Source of the DNA: Cryptomeria japonica
Taxonomy: Eukaryota; Streptophyta; Pinopsida; Cupressales; Cupressaceae
Assembly: GCF_030272615.1 (NCBI RefSeq)
Contig: NC_081409.1
Coordinates: forward strand, 647,128,468-647,192,467
Direction: 5' to 3'
Length of the DNA: 64,000 bases
The position numbers were made by a program, and so were the translations under genes. The notes under the pieces are model-generated. The model worked only from the letters and a program-made list of their open reading frames with translations, was not told where the DNA came from and made no database searches. This document shows, one piece after another, positions 1 to 11,861 of the stretch; positions within the stretch are counted from its first letter, which is position 1, and every line of letters starts with the position of its first letter.

Positions 1-2
1 AT

Positions 3-1195
3 TACTGGCAATATGCTGGATTTGGTTAAGTATTGTCATTGATGTCAACATTGTATCCCAGTTGGAAACTATCCCAGTTAGATCTATCTAGGTTAGTCTT
101 AGTGATCTTTTTGGTTTTGGCTGTGATTCTGATCTGGTATGATCAAAACTCTAGAGTCAGTTTTGGATTCTTATTCTGATGGTTATATGCTTGTTATATT
201 CTGGTGGTTTCATGATTAGGTTGGTTTATACCTTTACCTTTACTGGTTGGTTTATACCTTTACCGGCTAGCTTTTGGCTTCATCGGCTTCTAGTGTTCTC
301 GATTAGCTTTACCAGTATGCTGGTTTGGTGACTTGGTCAGTGGATTTTGGGTCCAGCTTATGGAATCGATTTATTTCATGCTTTTGGTGCTTCTTGATCA
401 TATCTCAAGCATTTGGTGACTTTGCATTGGATGGTGTGCTATTTTGGTGGTCCTATTTGGATTTGGTTAAACTTTCACTGAGGGTTTCTACCAACAAGTG
501 AAGCATTTTGGATTTTGGTCTTAGAGGAATCCCTGATGGATATAATTGTTTGGTTACTTGATTTAGGGCCATGCTATGTAATGCAAATCATAATATTGGT
601 CTGATGATATCATGTGATGTAATTTTGTAATTATGGGTTTATGGGTTTGGGGTTTAGTTGACCTTGTCAATAAGGTTGATGATCTATATTTATAGGTTAA
701 GTCTGCACTATCCAAGGAAGGATTAAGTGTGAATAAATTCATATCATTAATGTGAAGGTTGGAAAGGTTTTGTATTGCAGAGAAAACATCAATGCTTAAC
801 CGAAACTGTATCAGGCATTATTAGATGCTACTTTCATAGTTCATTTCTTTTCGGATTGTAGTCCGATGATTTTGTAAGTCAGTTAGACTTCCCTTTGTGA
901 TGAGAAATACACTCTAGGTTGTTGGCCTCTCTACATGTGTAGACCCCATTGTAATTATTCACAATACTACTGTAGAGTATTCATTTGATTGTGGGTAGGG
1001 TTTTTGACCGTGGTTTTTCCCTTTTTGGCTTTTCCACATCAAATATTGGTGTTATGTGTGTTGTGCTTTCATGTTATATTCTTCATTGGGTTGTGCTCTA
1101 GTTTAAGGTTTATAATTGAATTGATTGTTGTTATTGTTAGTAAACTGATTCACCCCCCCCTCTCAGTTTACTGCGAGTATCAATGCATTCCAACA
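3..1195 (+). repeat. 5' LTR of Copia element A
   Basis: Aligns with 51162-52388, starting with TACTGGCAATATG here against TGTTGGTAATATG there, and ending in CCAACA directly before a Copia primer site. The terminal TG is mutated to TA. It carries the features shared by all Copia LTRs in this window: a GTCATTGATGTCAA motif near the left end, and a poly-C stretch followed by TCTCAG near the right end. A short duplication of a TGGTTTATACCTTTACC phrase lies near 220-270. Relative to the 3' LTR it lacks about 40 bp after the TATA-like box. Confidence 0.88.
685..694 (+). promoter_or_regulatory. TATA-like box of element A LTR
   Basis: TATATTTATA lies about 500 bp upstream of the LTR end. The corresponding place in the 3' LTR reads TGTATTTATAGG, so it is the best candidate for the U3 promoter. 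Confidence 0.45.
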
Positions 1196-1197
1196 AT

Positions 1198-1209
1198 TGG
1201 TATCAGAGC
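1198..1209 (+). other. Primer binding site (initiator tRNA-Met), element A
   Basis: Exact TGGTATCAGAGC, two bases after the LTR end CCAACA. This is the standard plant Copia primer site and fixes the LTR end and the plus orientation. Confidence 0.93.
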
Positions 1210-1247
1210 GAGGTACTTTCTACAGAAGCTTAACCGCTTGAGGAGAT

Positions 1248-2556
1248 ATGATGGCAACTGCATCTAGTTCTACATTCAATCCTTACTGGAAGGAGAGTCC
1301 CATATTTGATGGTACAAATTACAAGATATGGAAGGAGCGAATGAAGATTCATCTTAGATGTCTTGGAGCTGAAGTTTGGGAGATAGTGGAGAAAGGGTAT
1401 ATACTTCGTGATCCTAATTCTAGAATACCGACACCTGCTGATGAACAGAAGAGAGTTGAAAATGATGTAGGAGAAAAAGAAGCATTGTTGAGCACCCTAT
1501 CTGATAAAAATCTATTGAATGTAATAGAGTTAGAGAATGCTAAGCTGACCTCAACAAATCTTGAAAATATTTTTGAAAGTGACCAGGCTATGAAGATTGC
1601 TAAACTTGAAGGTTTTTGGGTAAGATATGAAACTTTGAAAATGGAAGAAGATGAGAAGATAAGTTCTTTCATGGATAGAGTCAATGAGATTATCCTGGGT
1701 ATCAAATGTTGCGGCGGATCTATTAGTGAGGATGAGGTAGTGTCTAAAGTCTAAGAGTTCTACCTTCAGCTTACAAGATGAAGCTACTACTATCAATGAA
1801 ATCTAGACAATGTCAAGTACCCCTGTGACCAGAGATACACTAATGAAACTGTCTTCTTTTGAACTTGAAGAACTTGGAGATCAGAGTGCTACTAAAACTA
1901 TGACTACATTTAGAGCATCTGCATCTGATAAATATAAGATAGATTGGAAAGAGATGTATGCTAAGGATATGGAGGAAATTGAGAAATAAGAAAGAGAGCT
2001 TGAGGAGCTGGAAGCTCTAATTGCTACAAGAATTCCTAAAGGACTAGCTAGAAGTAAGTATGAAGGAAAAGTCCCTTTTAAATGTTTTTCATGCAATAAG
2101 ATTGGTCATTTTGCATCTTGATACCTTGAGAGAGTTGCTAGGAATAATGAAAGATTTGTGAGAAATTATAAGCCTAATCCTGAATACCATAGTAGACCTA
2201 GATTCAGAAGCAATAAAGATAAATCATGTTATTATGCTGGTGATGATGATGGTATTTCTAATGATGATGATGATGATGAACCTGTGAGTGGATCCAGTAA
2301 TGGTGCTTCATCCGGTAAATATTGGGGCTTTATTGCTATCAAGGATGATTCTCCAGAATCTTTCGTTGAACCAAGACATACTAAGGAAAAGGCTTTGGAT
2401 ACTAAAATTGAAGAAAAGGATGAATGGGTTATAGACAGTGGTTTCTCACATCACATGACTGGTGACAAAAGAAATTTCTTATCACTGCAAGGATTTGATG
2501 GCGGATTGGTCAGATTTGGAGATAACAAGGTATGTATGATAAAAGGCAAAGGAAAT
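1248..2556 (+). pseudogene. gag: Copia Gag and start of aspartic protease, element A (broken)
   Basis: Gag packages element RNA and the protease matures the polyprotein. Translation starts at an ATG 39 bp after the primer site and runs 168 codons with the usual Copia Gag start (F-D-G-T-N-Y-x-x-W, then K-x-x-M-x-x-H). A frameshift ends it near 1754. The frame resumes with ELEAL-type sequence and a CCHC knuckle near 2083-2124 (CFSCNKIGHF) whose last Cys is lost beside a stop. An acidic Asp run follows. The protease motif is DSGFSHHMTG: the catalytic DSG is present but the usual Cys is Phe. The frame is cut at 2556 by the inserted DNA. Several stops make it non-functional. Confidence 0.85.
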
Positions 2557-3290
2557 ATTGGTGCCCCAAAATGGGGTTTACACTGCAAGCAGGCAGAAAC
2601 CAAGCCCATTCTTAAGATTTATTAGAGGAGCCATCTCTGACTATTTGAAATATTCAGGGACTTGGACCAACATATGACAAGGATTTCAAAAATCCTTCTA
2701 CACTTAGGGCTCTACAAAACCTTGGAGGGTGATCCTTTGATGAATTTATAATCTCTATGCCATACTTATACTTTCATCAAATTTAAGCAGAAAATATCAA
2801 ACACATGCTCAACAACAGGGAGAATTCTCAAGGGTGGCTAATCCTCCAGTGATCCTCAACCTAGATGGAGTTTTGAGATGGAAAAAACATACAACAATAC
2901 ATATAAGATATCATTCCTTTTTATTGTAATTAATTATGTTGTAAACAGTGGTGAACATATCACATAAATGATTATAAGGATTCATAATAGATTATGATTA
3001 GTGCCTCCTTCCATTAGGCGATTGATTTTGGTATACATAAATGAACTATAACATAACTTAATCTAATATGATTTAGGTTTTGGAAAAACATTGCCTTAAA
3101 ATTTTTTCCCTCGGCAACCTTGATTTAAACTACTTATCAAATCCAAGCACAAGTCCTATTGTTATGTAATTTTGTTCGAGCATTTTAATTGATTCCTTAG
3201 ATCAAAGAAAGAATAGAAAATACATGCACCATAATAGTGCACTAAATGAAGTCCCCTCTGGTATGTGTTGGAATTAATATCAAAACTCTA
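2557..3290. repeat. LTR-like segment of an unidentified element
   Basis: Begins exactly where element A's protease is interrupted, with TGGTGCCCC after AATAT. Its first part shares phrases with the left end of the G1 LTR (an ACTTGGACCAAC block, a block ending AATCCTTCTAC, then a TGCAAAACCT-like block), so it is probably a distant relative of that LTR class read from its 3' end. No coding frame, primer site or partner LTR is visible. It could be the 3' LTR of the minus-strand family X, but I could not match it to X's other flank. Confidence 0.4.
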
Positions 3291-5010
3291 AGGTAACATG
3301 GTGGACTTACCTAAGTGAAAATGGAGAGCGGAAGCAAAAGCAAAGGTGTGGCTAGGGTTTCTACAGGGGAGTTAGATGAAGCTGAAGATGGCGGTGGTGA
3401 TGAGGGGGAAGACAACCTTTTTCCCCCCTCCTTTCTTTCTCCACAATGGCTTTGTTCCCCTTGTGGCTTGTCACAGTTTGTGTTGCAGGGGGGTCCATTT
3501 TGCTGAAAGCCCGTATAGCAGTTTGGTCAGGTGTTTGGTGTTGGAGGCAAGGGGTCTTTTGGTCAGATCTAGAAATTTGGTGAGTCGTAGGGGCACTTCT
3601 TTTGATGGGTGGTGGTTTTTTCATAGATTCTTGGAGGTTGATGTTTGGTTGATATTTTTTATCTTTTTCCCGGCTGGTTTTGTGAGAATTGCTCCCTGCC
3701 CTTGCCTTCAGAATGGGGTGGATTACTAGGGCCTCTTTTTGTTTTTGGGGGTTGTTCACTCAGAGGGATGTTGTTTGCCTCTTTATGGGCCCTGTTTTTT
3801 CTTGGGGGTGTGGTTTTTCAGAGGTCTTTTGTGGCTCTGAATATGTGCCCTGTTGGAGGTTGTTTTGGGGTTGTTGGCCTTTTCATGCCTCGGTCTCTAT
3901 TTTCTTTCTCATGGGGAGTCTTCTATGTTGTCTATCAAAGTGAAATCAACTCCTTTTGAGGTGGAGTTGGGCTTTGTCTTTCTTCTTATGAGCAGATGCA
4001 GGGATAGACTTTGGATGGCTACTTCCTTTTGACAACCTCTTTAGTTTGTTGTTGTTGTGGTTCTGGGAGCCATGCTAAAACCTCGTAATCCAGGTTTGGG
4101 GAGCCTATTAAATCCCTGTGGGGTGGATTTTGTTGGGTTTGACTGCTACATTATAGCCTGTGTCTCTTTGATCTAGAACAAGGTTAAGGGATATTTTTTA
4201 AAACCCTTTTTGCCTCTGAGTTCGGGATCTGATCTTCTTGGTGCTTATTGTGCTTATATTGGATCCTGTTTTCTAGAGGGTCTTGGTGACCTTCATGTTC
4301 ATAGATCCAAGGCTTGGTGCTTTATGGTCTTTAATTTACATCTTAGTGTTTCTCTATCATTTCCTATTGAGGTAGGCATGTCTTCTATGGAGGGGGAGAT
4401 GGATGTCGCTAGAGGTGATGTAGCTTCTATTGAGGTGGAGGTGGATGCTATTGGTTATGCTTGGAGGCTTTTCAAGTCTTTATGGGATAAAGGTTTTGGG
4501 TACCTCTTCAAAACCCTATCTGGTTGTGGGAGCCCTATAAAACCCACTATTAAGGTTGAGGGAACCTAGAAAAACCCTATGTATTGTTCTCTCTCTAGGG
4601 CTAGGCTGGATGCTGGCAGTTTTCAAGGGCCTAGTCTAGCTAGTCTTTGTTTTTGGTTAGGATCAAGTTTTGTTGATGATCTACTGAGGATTTTGCTTCA
4701 CGTTAAGGGTTCCTAGGGAAACCTTGTTTGTTGGTGAAGGGTGCCAGTCATACCTTCTTTCTCTATCCTCGAGATCTACTATTCATTTTAGATCCATTGG
4801 TTTTGCCAGCATGGTTTGTATTGTTCTATCTTTGTAATCTGGTTACAAGTTGTTTAGTGTTGGTTGTTGGGTGTCTTTGATCTATTTGTTTGCAGTGTCC
4901 CATTGTTGGTACCGGATCTATGTAAAATATGAGGGTTTCAAGTCTCTTCAAAACCTATTGTATGGGGTTTCTAGTCCCCTCTAAACCTATGTATCCTAAT
5001 AAAAAATAGT
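3291..5010. other. Unassigned T/G-rich repeat DNA, possibly LINE-like 3' part
   Basis: No convincing protein. It repeats a phrase of the form GGGAGCC ... AAAACCC several times between about 4085 and 4995, and ends in CCTAATAAAAAATAG, which could be the A-rich tail of a truncated LINE. Short open frames on both strands look accidental. I could not find target duplications. Confidence 0.25.
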
Positions 5011-5646
5011 ACATTGAATGAAAGAAATCCTTGACCACATTTCATTCAAAAGACAATTAAATTGCACATTAGAGAGAACTAAATTAGAATTATATTTCCT
5101 TTCAATTTGTTATGTTTTTTCTATCACAAAGATCATATACATATAATTATTTCAAGCACCTGCAATAAAACATAGACCTAAGACTCTTATCTATTTTTGT
5201 TTGAAAATCCTTACACTTGCTCACTTTCTATTAATACTTGCTATAGGAACCACCTAACTCTAAAATATTTTTAAAAAATACTAAGTACAGAGATCAAATT
5301 CAGAACCCTGTCTCCTATCCTTGAATTCCCTTTTATGAAAAATAAGGGAGCAAACAAGCTACAGGCTAGAAGGACATCTACCATTCAAAAAATGACCGGT
5401 TACCTACAAACTTGTTACAAAAGATTCCATTTAAGAAATGCCATAACTAGGACCAAAATATGTGTAACCAATTCATCATAGCACTTTAAGCTTTTCCTTT
5501 TCCTTTTACTACTGTCAATGAAGATTTGAGGGGGGGCTACTTATTGAGTTTCTCACGTCCCAAAAAGTAACCACTATGTGGAGCCAAAACCATATGCTAG
5601 GATTCCACATCACATAGTTAGTTAACTAACAAGTTGATGTCCTCAT
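5011..5646. other. AT-rich spacer downstream of the family X gene
   Basis: No coding frame. On the minus strand a purine tract near 5493-5511 (AAAAGGAAAAGGAAAAG) lies about 140 bp after the X reading frame stops, where a polypurine tract would be expected if X is an LTR element. A run of seven G lies near 5532. Nothing else is supportable. Confidence 0.3.
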
Positions 5647-7290
5647 TCATTCCTTCAAGTACATATTTCCCCACTCAGCATATTCTTCTTCTAACGGCCA
5701 TTTGAAAAGCATGATCTTGTCAGCCTTGGTCCTGTAAGGAGTATATTTGACTGCCACCTGGTTCGCCTCCCTTTCAAAAGTTTCAAAAAATGATCTGGTA
5801 TGTATTATTTTATCTATGTTATCTTCCAGCATGCCAGTATCCAAATCATCATAGATCATATCCACCCGAGTGTTAATAGCTCTTTCTACTTCTTCCTTCC
5901 ATATCTGTAGAGTTTTAATTTCTTCATTTTTATTTTCAATGTTGGGCAAAAATGTCTCATTCATTTCACGGAAAGCTCTCATCAGCTCTCTTATCTTTCT
6001 CTCTATATAATCTGGCAACATTTGGGCCTTTGCATTGACTTTACTAATAGGTAGGTGGGCTGAAGTGTTGGTTGCTTCTCAGCATGGTACTTTGAGGCCA
6101 TGGACATTATTTTGAGCTCATTTCACCAATGTAACCATTTTGTGAATAAAGGGATTGCTACCTCTTTGTCTCTATCAAAACTCTGAATAGCAATAAAAAT
6201 TAAAGAATATAAAGAATGCACACTATTCAACCTACTATTTACTTTCTCATTTAAGTGGATCAAAATAGAGCTAACTATTTCCCTTTGCTTATTGGTTGAT
6301 TGATCCTCTGACTCCTTTAGCTTTTTCTCCAACTCATCAATCATTTCTAAAATTTGAGCTCTAGCTGGGTTAGTAGTTCATGTGAGTTCAGGATCATCAT
6401 CAATATAAGGAACTAATGATATTATAGGAGCACCAGTCTCACTATCTAACTAAGTTGATGTACTTGTATGTGAGACTGGTGGGGAGTTGGATATTGATGG
6501 TACCAATGTAATGGCAAGGGCTGAAGAAGATGCTCTTGGTTGTCTCTGCTCAAGAAGTTGTACTTTGGTTTGTAGTTCCACATATTTTTGTTGAACTATA
6601 TTATAATCATGAAAAATATTTTCAAACTTATTCATTAACTCTTGCTTCTCCTTAGCCTCTCTCTTTGTAGTTTCATGAGCTAACTTGGTTGTATCAACAA
6701 CCAACTTTGTAGCTTCAACACTTGATGTATCAGAAGCTCTCTTTATGATAAGGCCTCCTTTCAAATTTGGATTTATATCACTAACATGAGGCCTCCCAGG
6801 CCCTTGTTCTAGTGGCCATATTGCTAAGGTTGCATGACCGTATATAAATTCTAATCCCTAGAATGCTAACCTCACTTCCTCTTCTGAGCTAAATTGTTGG
6901 CCTCTTTCTTTTATGATTTTATCCAATGGCACTGCATCAACAATATCCCATTTAGGCAGAATCAAGATACAGACATGGTTTACAATCTTTTTGCCTTCAT
7001 CTATCGTGATTGTCTTGAATTCTTCCATCATCTTAGTCTTGACCTCTACCTAATTTTCATGATCAGACCTATCCAACCTCTGGGCCATTCTCTCAGCACT
7101 TCTCTTCCTGTACTCATCAACATTCACTTTACACATCATTTGAAGGAAAGTCGAGCTCTTAACAAAATCTTCATCTTCAATAAATTTCTCACATGCCTCT
7201 TTTCTAGCATCCCTGAATGCTCTTCCTTGAATGTATAGAGGCACAATGTCAAATTCTAGAGCAATTAGTACATGAGGGATACCAATTTTT

Positions 7291-8181
7291 CATTTCTACA
7301 TTTGTAATTTCCATAGTGTCTATACCATGTGGTTTTTCAGCGCACCCGGGGCAAACCCGGCCGAGGTGCCCACCCCGGCGAAGGTGCACACAAGGTGCGC
7401 ACCTAGGGAAAACCGGGCTTCGACTTCATGCACGCCGCACCTTGGAGCACACTTCGAAGCGCTCCCGAGTGCGCACCAATGTTGCGCACTGTGGTGGGCA
7501 CCTCGGAGCACTATATATATATATATATATTTGGGTATGTATTTATATGTAAATACAAATATTTAAATACCCATATATGATATACAAATAGGAAGTTGGG
7601 GAAAATTTAAAGAATAAAGCCTAACCTTATATTTTAAAATTTATTTAGTGTGGTAGATACTTAATTGTGCCTTAGTTAATTTAATTAGAGTATTTACTTT
7701 TAAGTTTGGATTTAAAAGGATCAATTTAAGCACCTTTCATTTTGAGGTTAGAATGGATGCTAGAAAAATAATTTTAATTAGCTTTCTAAAATCGATTAAT
7801 AGCTACCCGTAATTAACTTTGCCCGCGTAAATTAATTATCTAAATTAATTAACACTTTAATCAATTATTTTAATTATTGATTTAAAATGAATTTTAGACA
7901 ATATAGTCTTATTAGAGATTAATTTTATCTTCATCTACTATTTTTAATGAGTTTGATTTAATTAAACTATTGACTATGTTTGATGAGAAAATAAATTAAA
8001 TCATTTAGTATTCTGCAAATAAATTTTAATTAATTTCGTTACTTGGTTTAGTATCAGAATTAGCTCAAATATAGATATGGCAAAACATGTTAGTGCATGT
8101 CAAGTTAGCAAACTTTTTGTTAATTAGTTGATATTTTAAAAAAAAATCATCTTGTTTTTGCCCTAAATTTTGGGCATGACA
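7291..8181. mobile_element. 891-bp insertion in family X gene, probable solo LTR
   Basis: TTTTT stands on both sides (7286-7290 and 8182-8186), and removing the segment plus one copy restores the X frame across QRIEK and IGIPH. The right end, TTTTGGGCATGACA, matches the right end of element S (AGTTTGGTCATGACA), so on the minus strand both start TGTCATG. The left end is CATTTC rather than the expected TG, so the left terminus may be altered. No coding frame. It holds a GC-rich island (7327-7510) followed by an (AT)n run (7512-7531). Confidence 0.6.
7327..7510. other. GC-rich island inside the 891-bp insertion
   Basis: About 180 bp of very CG-rich sequence in otherwise AT-rich DNA, with repeated short words such as GGTGCGCACC, GCGCACC and GGAGCAC. 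The open frames across it come from base composition and show no conserved motif. Confidence 0.6.
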
Positions 8182-10409
8182 TTTTTCAATTCGTTGATCT
8201 CCTTCCTGTTCTTCAAATTGTACTAGAGGTGAAAAGGGGATATGTGGTGGTGAGGGGCTTCCATCTGAATCCTCTAGATCAATGATATGGATTCCTTTCA
8301 AAGGTCTAACCTACATTCCCGAGGTTGGTTCTTCTCTCATTGTTTTATTTCCTTTCCTCCTCACCAACTTTCCATTGTTACTAACACTATCCTCTTCACT
8401 ACTTTCCTCTTCCCTCAATCTTTTTATTCCAATGCTTCCCCTTGGAGGAGGCTCATAACTAGGTTGAGTTTCCTCTAATCCATCTATTCTATCAGGTAGA
8501 GGAGGAGGGGGGGCAGGTTGTTTCATCCTCATTTGTTGAATCAAAGTTGCATTTGTCAAGTGGAAAGGGTATAAGCTATTGTACACTCCTCTCAATCTGT
8601 CTGCCATGAATTTCATCAAGCTTCATTCTCTTTTCTTTCAAAGCAAGAATTAACTCATGAAAATTATTCACAACAAAATCAACTTTAGCAAAGAAAGGGT
8701 TGAAATCTCTCAATGGATCATAATTTGGATCTATTTTCTGTATAATCACCCATAGTTTCCTAGAAGCTATCCAATTCTCCTTTTTCTAATCCTAAAAAGA
8801 AAAATCAAACTCATTTCTAGTTACATTTTCAAGGAAGTGATGTTCATGGGGTAGTGCATTTTATTTTATTCTTTGTCTAAAAATGTTATAGAACCCCTCT
8901 GGGTCACAGTGCCTAGCTACACTAAATCCCAAGTAATATGGTGTGAAAAGTTTGTCAAAATGTACATGCCCTCCTTCCTAGATTCCAAAGTAGGGGATAT
9001 TAGTGTAATCAAGGAAGATAGTTCCTTTGCCCCTTCCCTTCAAATCCTTATCCTAGATACAACCAATTTGCTGAATTACTTTAGTAAACCCAAGTCTCAA
9101 TGGGACATTGAATGGTAATACATGAGGCTGCCCTGGGAAACCATAAACTCTAATGACAATGTTGACCGGGTAAGGAAAGATATCACCCCAATTATGATCA
9201 ATTCTCAAGATTGGAAACCTTTCTTTTAGTCTCAAGAAATCATGTAACTGTGTAGGGATTCTGGGTGAATTAACTGTCAATTGTTGCCTTAGTTTGGAAG
9301 CAAAAATAGTATCAAACCTTACAAAACTAGCCTCTAGCATGTCTCATGACATGTCCATACTCCACAACTGTATCGGTATCTCAAAATTATTAATTGTCTT
9401 TCTGAGATTCATGGTATCTTCAAAAGAATTTGAATTCTTGAATAAGAATATATGCATCAAGAATGAGTATCAATAAAATTTAGTGTTGAATTCATTTTTC
9501 TTAATATCCAACAATCCCTCATGAATCTTATCTTCAAGATAAGGAGCAAAATAAAAAATAACTGAAAAGTCTGGGTGCTAAATCTTAATGGCCATAAACA
9601 TGAAATCAAGTGGCATAACGGTGGAAGAGTTAAAACCTAAAACCTGTCACAGAGAGAAAAAGGTAGCTTGTATATATTTAGAAAAAATACCAATTGGAAA
9701 ATGCTCGATTGAATTTGGGTAGATATGGTAAGGTGTTCTTCCTTCTTTTGCCAAGTGGGCAGGGAGAAGATTTGATCTGACAAAACCCTTTGTTTTGTGA
9801 TACTCCTCCTTTATTTCATTAAGATCTACTCGAATTAGTGTAGTAGAAGGATTGTACAGGTCATAAACTTCCTATAATTTCTCTCTTCGGATTGTCAATA
9901 AGAGCTCCACACCATTTCCCCTTATTACCCTAGAAATAGGGTCATATCTATCTGCCATTTCCCTGTGAAGGTCAACATCCATGAAGATGTTAGGCACCAC
10001 CAGCTTGCCCAAGTCATATTATCATTCATTCAAGAGAGGAGAATGCAAATTTCTCTACCCATATCATAATTTAAACATATTTATCCCAGTCATAGTTACC
10101 CTAACATCTAAAATTGCATATGGTTTATCAACTAACCATTCCCCTACAGTTCTTCCTTGAATAAGTTTTGTCCCATGAAATTTGTCATTTTTTGATGGTT
10201 TCAACTAGTCTAAAAAATAATCATACAAATTTCTCTTCAAATATTCGGTCTGCCCACAGTGGTTTCATGAGGGAGTTATTTTACCAAAATAGGGCTTCCT
10301 CAACAATTGTCACCAAATAGGGAAAAGGAAACTAGGGTTTAACCAAGAACCAACAATTCCAACATAAAAAGGGAAAATTCACAAACTCTCTAAGCTAAGA
10401 CTGCAAAAC

Positions 10410-11791
10410 TATTGCAATTTGCATGAAGATTGCATTGATGAACTATTGTGTTATCATTGATGTCAATTACAACTAGTAATGGAGTTGTTATGCAACTAGT
10501 AGTTGAGTAAGTGAAGAAACCAATATTACTTTAGAAGCAACGAGATCAATCAGTAACCCTACCTATTGATGTTCCAAACCCTAACCGATGGAGCTTCATG
10601 AATCAGTTGTGTTGTTCTATGATCAAATGGTGACCGGAGATCATCATGCCATGTATGCATGATGCACGTGATGAGTTTCAAAGTTTTTTTGGCATGTAGA
10701 GATAACGGTTTTATCTTGGGAATGAGCAAGTGCATAGCATGAAGAGGAAACCGCTTGATGAGTTACAAGATTCGATGAAGTGGTGATCAAGGAGTGGTTG
10801 AGGTTGTCTTGTACAATGTGCAATGATTTCTATGTAATCCAATGGTCATGTTTGAACCGATTTGTTTGTAATCTCTATGAGATCTTAGGTTTGTGATGTG
10901 TTATTGACCTATTGTTTTCCTTATAAGGTTGATGAGTTGTTTTGTTGTAGTGTTGGCAATTTTGGTTAAGTGTCAGTGTGATTGATTTTCGAGCCAGAAG
11001 GAGTATCTGTAGTATGTGTAAAAGAATATAGGAGAATGAAAAGGATCTGATCAAGTAGAGTAGTGTTATTTACCAGATCAGCAAAACCCTATTGTTCTCT
11101 AACAATTACAATAGTTAAATCCCTTAATCTGGTAAGCTTTAACAGGCTTAGTGCTTTCTAAATCCTCTAACCAGGTGATCCATTAGCTTGGATTTCAAAT
11201 CCTCTATCGAGGTTACTCTTAATATGGTATTTCTTTTAACATGGCATTATAGTCAATCCCTTAACCGGGTGGTCCCTAACAAGACAATTTTTTTGTAAAG
11301 CTTTAACAAGCTTGGCTCCTAACAGGGCCAACTTCAAAAGAGTTCAGAATACTTGTGGGTACTCATCCCCACCATGGTTTTTCCCATTTGGGTTTCCATG
11401 TCAAAAATCATTGTGTCAAGTGGTGAATGATTTTTGTGGTTATGTTTTGATATGGTTAATTTTTTTAATTGGTGAATCCACTTAGATGTGTTAAGATGAC
11501 CGACAGTAATCTGAAATGTGCTTTTGCTATTGTTAGTAAAGTGGTTTGATGTTTGTGTTTGATGGTTTGAGAGTTTCAGATCTGTTATACTGTTATTTTG
11601 GTATTCTAGTCAACTGGTTAACTTGATAGTATAGTTGCAGTTTGTAATTCGGTGTTTGAACCAATTAGTTTAGAGATTGTTTTATGAGTTGGGTTTTTGA
11701 GTTTGGTGAAAGTTTTGTATGTTATTATATCTACTAATTCATCCCCCCTCTCAGTAGTTGTCCAGATCCTTATTGATTCATCATATCATCA
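10410..11791 (+). repeat. 5' LTR of Copia element B
   Basis: Aligns with 27638-28981 plus 33091-33144. The start TATTGCAATTTG corresponds to TGTTGGCATTTG in the 3' copy (TG mutated), and the end is TCATATCATCA just before the primer site. It contains ATTGATGTCAA about 45 bp in, and a poly-C/TCTCAG block near the right end. Confidence 0.88.
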
Positions 11792-11793
11792 AT

Positions 11794-11805
11794 TGGTATA
11801 AGAGC
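11794..11805 (+). other. Primer binding site of element B (one mismatch)
   Basis: TGGTATAAGAGC, one base from the plant Copia consensus TGGTATCAGAGC, two bases after the LTR end. Confidence 0.85.
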
Positions 11806-11861
11806 AATTGAGGTCCTCTAGTGTCTAAGCCTAACAACTTGAGGTAAAGATCTAGGAGAAC

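Larger units (their letters stand above)
5647..10270 (-). pseudogene. Decayed gene of unrecognised repeat family X
   Basis: A minus-strand series of collinear frames, broken by several stops and one insertion. In order: a GKLVVPN segment, a segment with VRSNLLPAHLAKEGRTPYH, a conserved-looking block with RIDHNWGDIFPYP and VYGFPGQPHVLPFNVPLR, a proline-rich stretch (PAPPPPLPD), an acidic stretch, a basic charged segment (CKVNVDEYRKRSAERMAQRL), a coiled-coil-like Gln/Lys/Glu region and a C-terminal segment ending WGNMYLKE. The 891-bp insertion at 7291-8181 separates GDQRIEK from IGIPHVLIALEF. I recognise no catalytic motif and no Gag knuckle. The multi-kilobase design and the second fragment near 53.7 kb argue for a repeat-borne protein rather than a host gene. 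It could belong to a non-autonomous LTR element; the function is unknown. Confidence 0.5.

Noticed and set aside
3361-3959. Several overlapping open frames of 84-132 codons on both strands
   Set aside because: No start context, domain or conservation; low-complexity translations rich in Phe, Cys and Trp caused by T/G composition.
7217-7566. Open frames across the GC-rich island (Cys, Arg and Ala rich)
   Set aside because: High GC removes stop codons in all frames; frames on both strands overlap the same island and one runs into an AT repeat.
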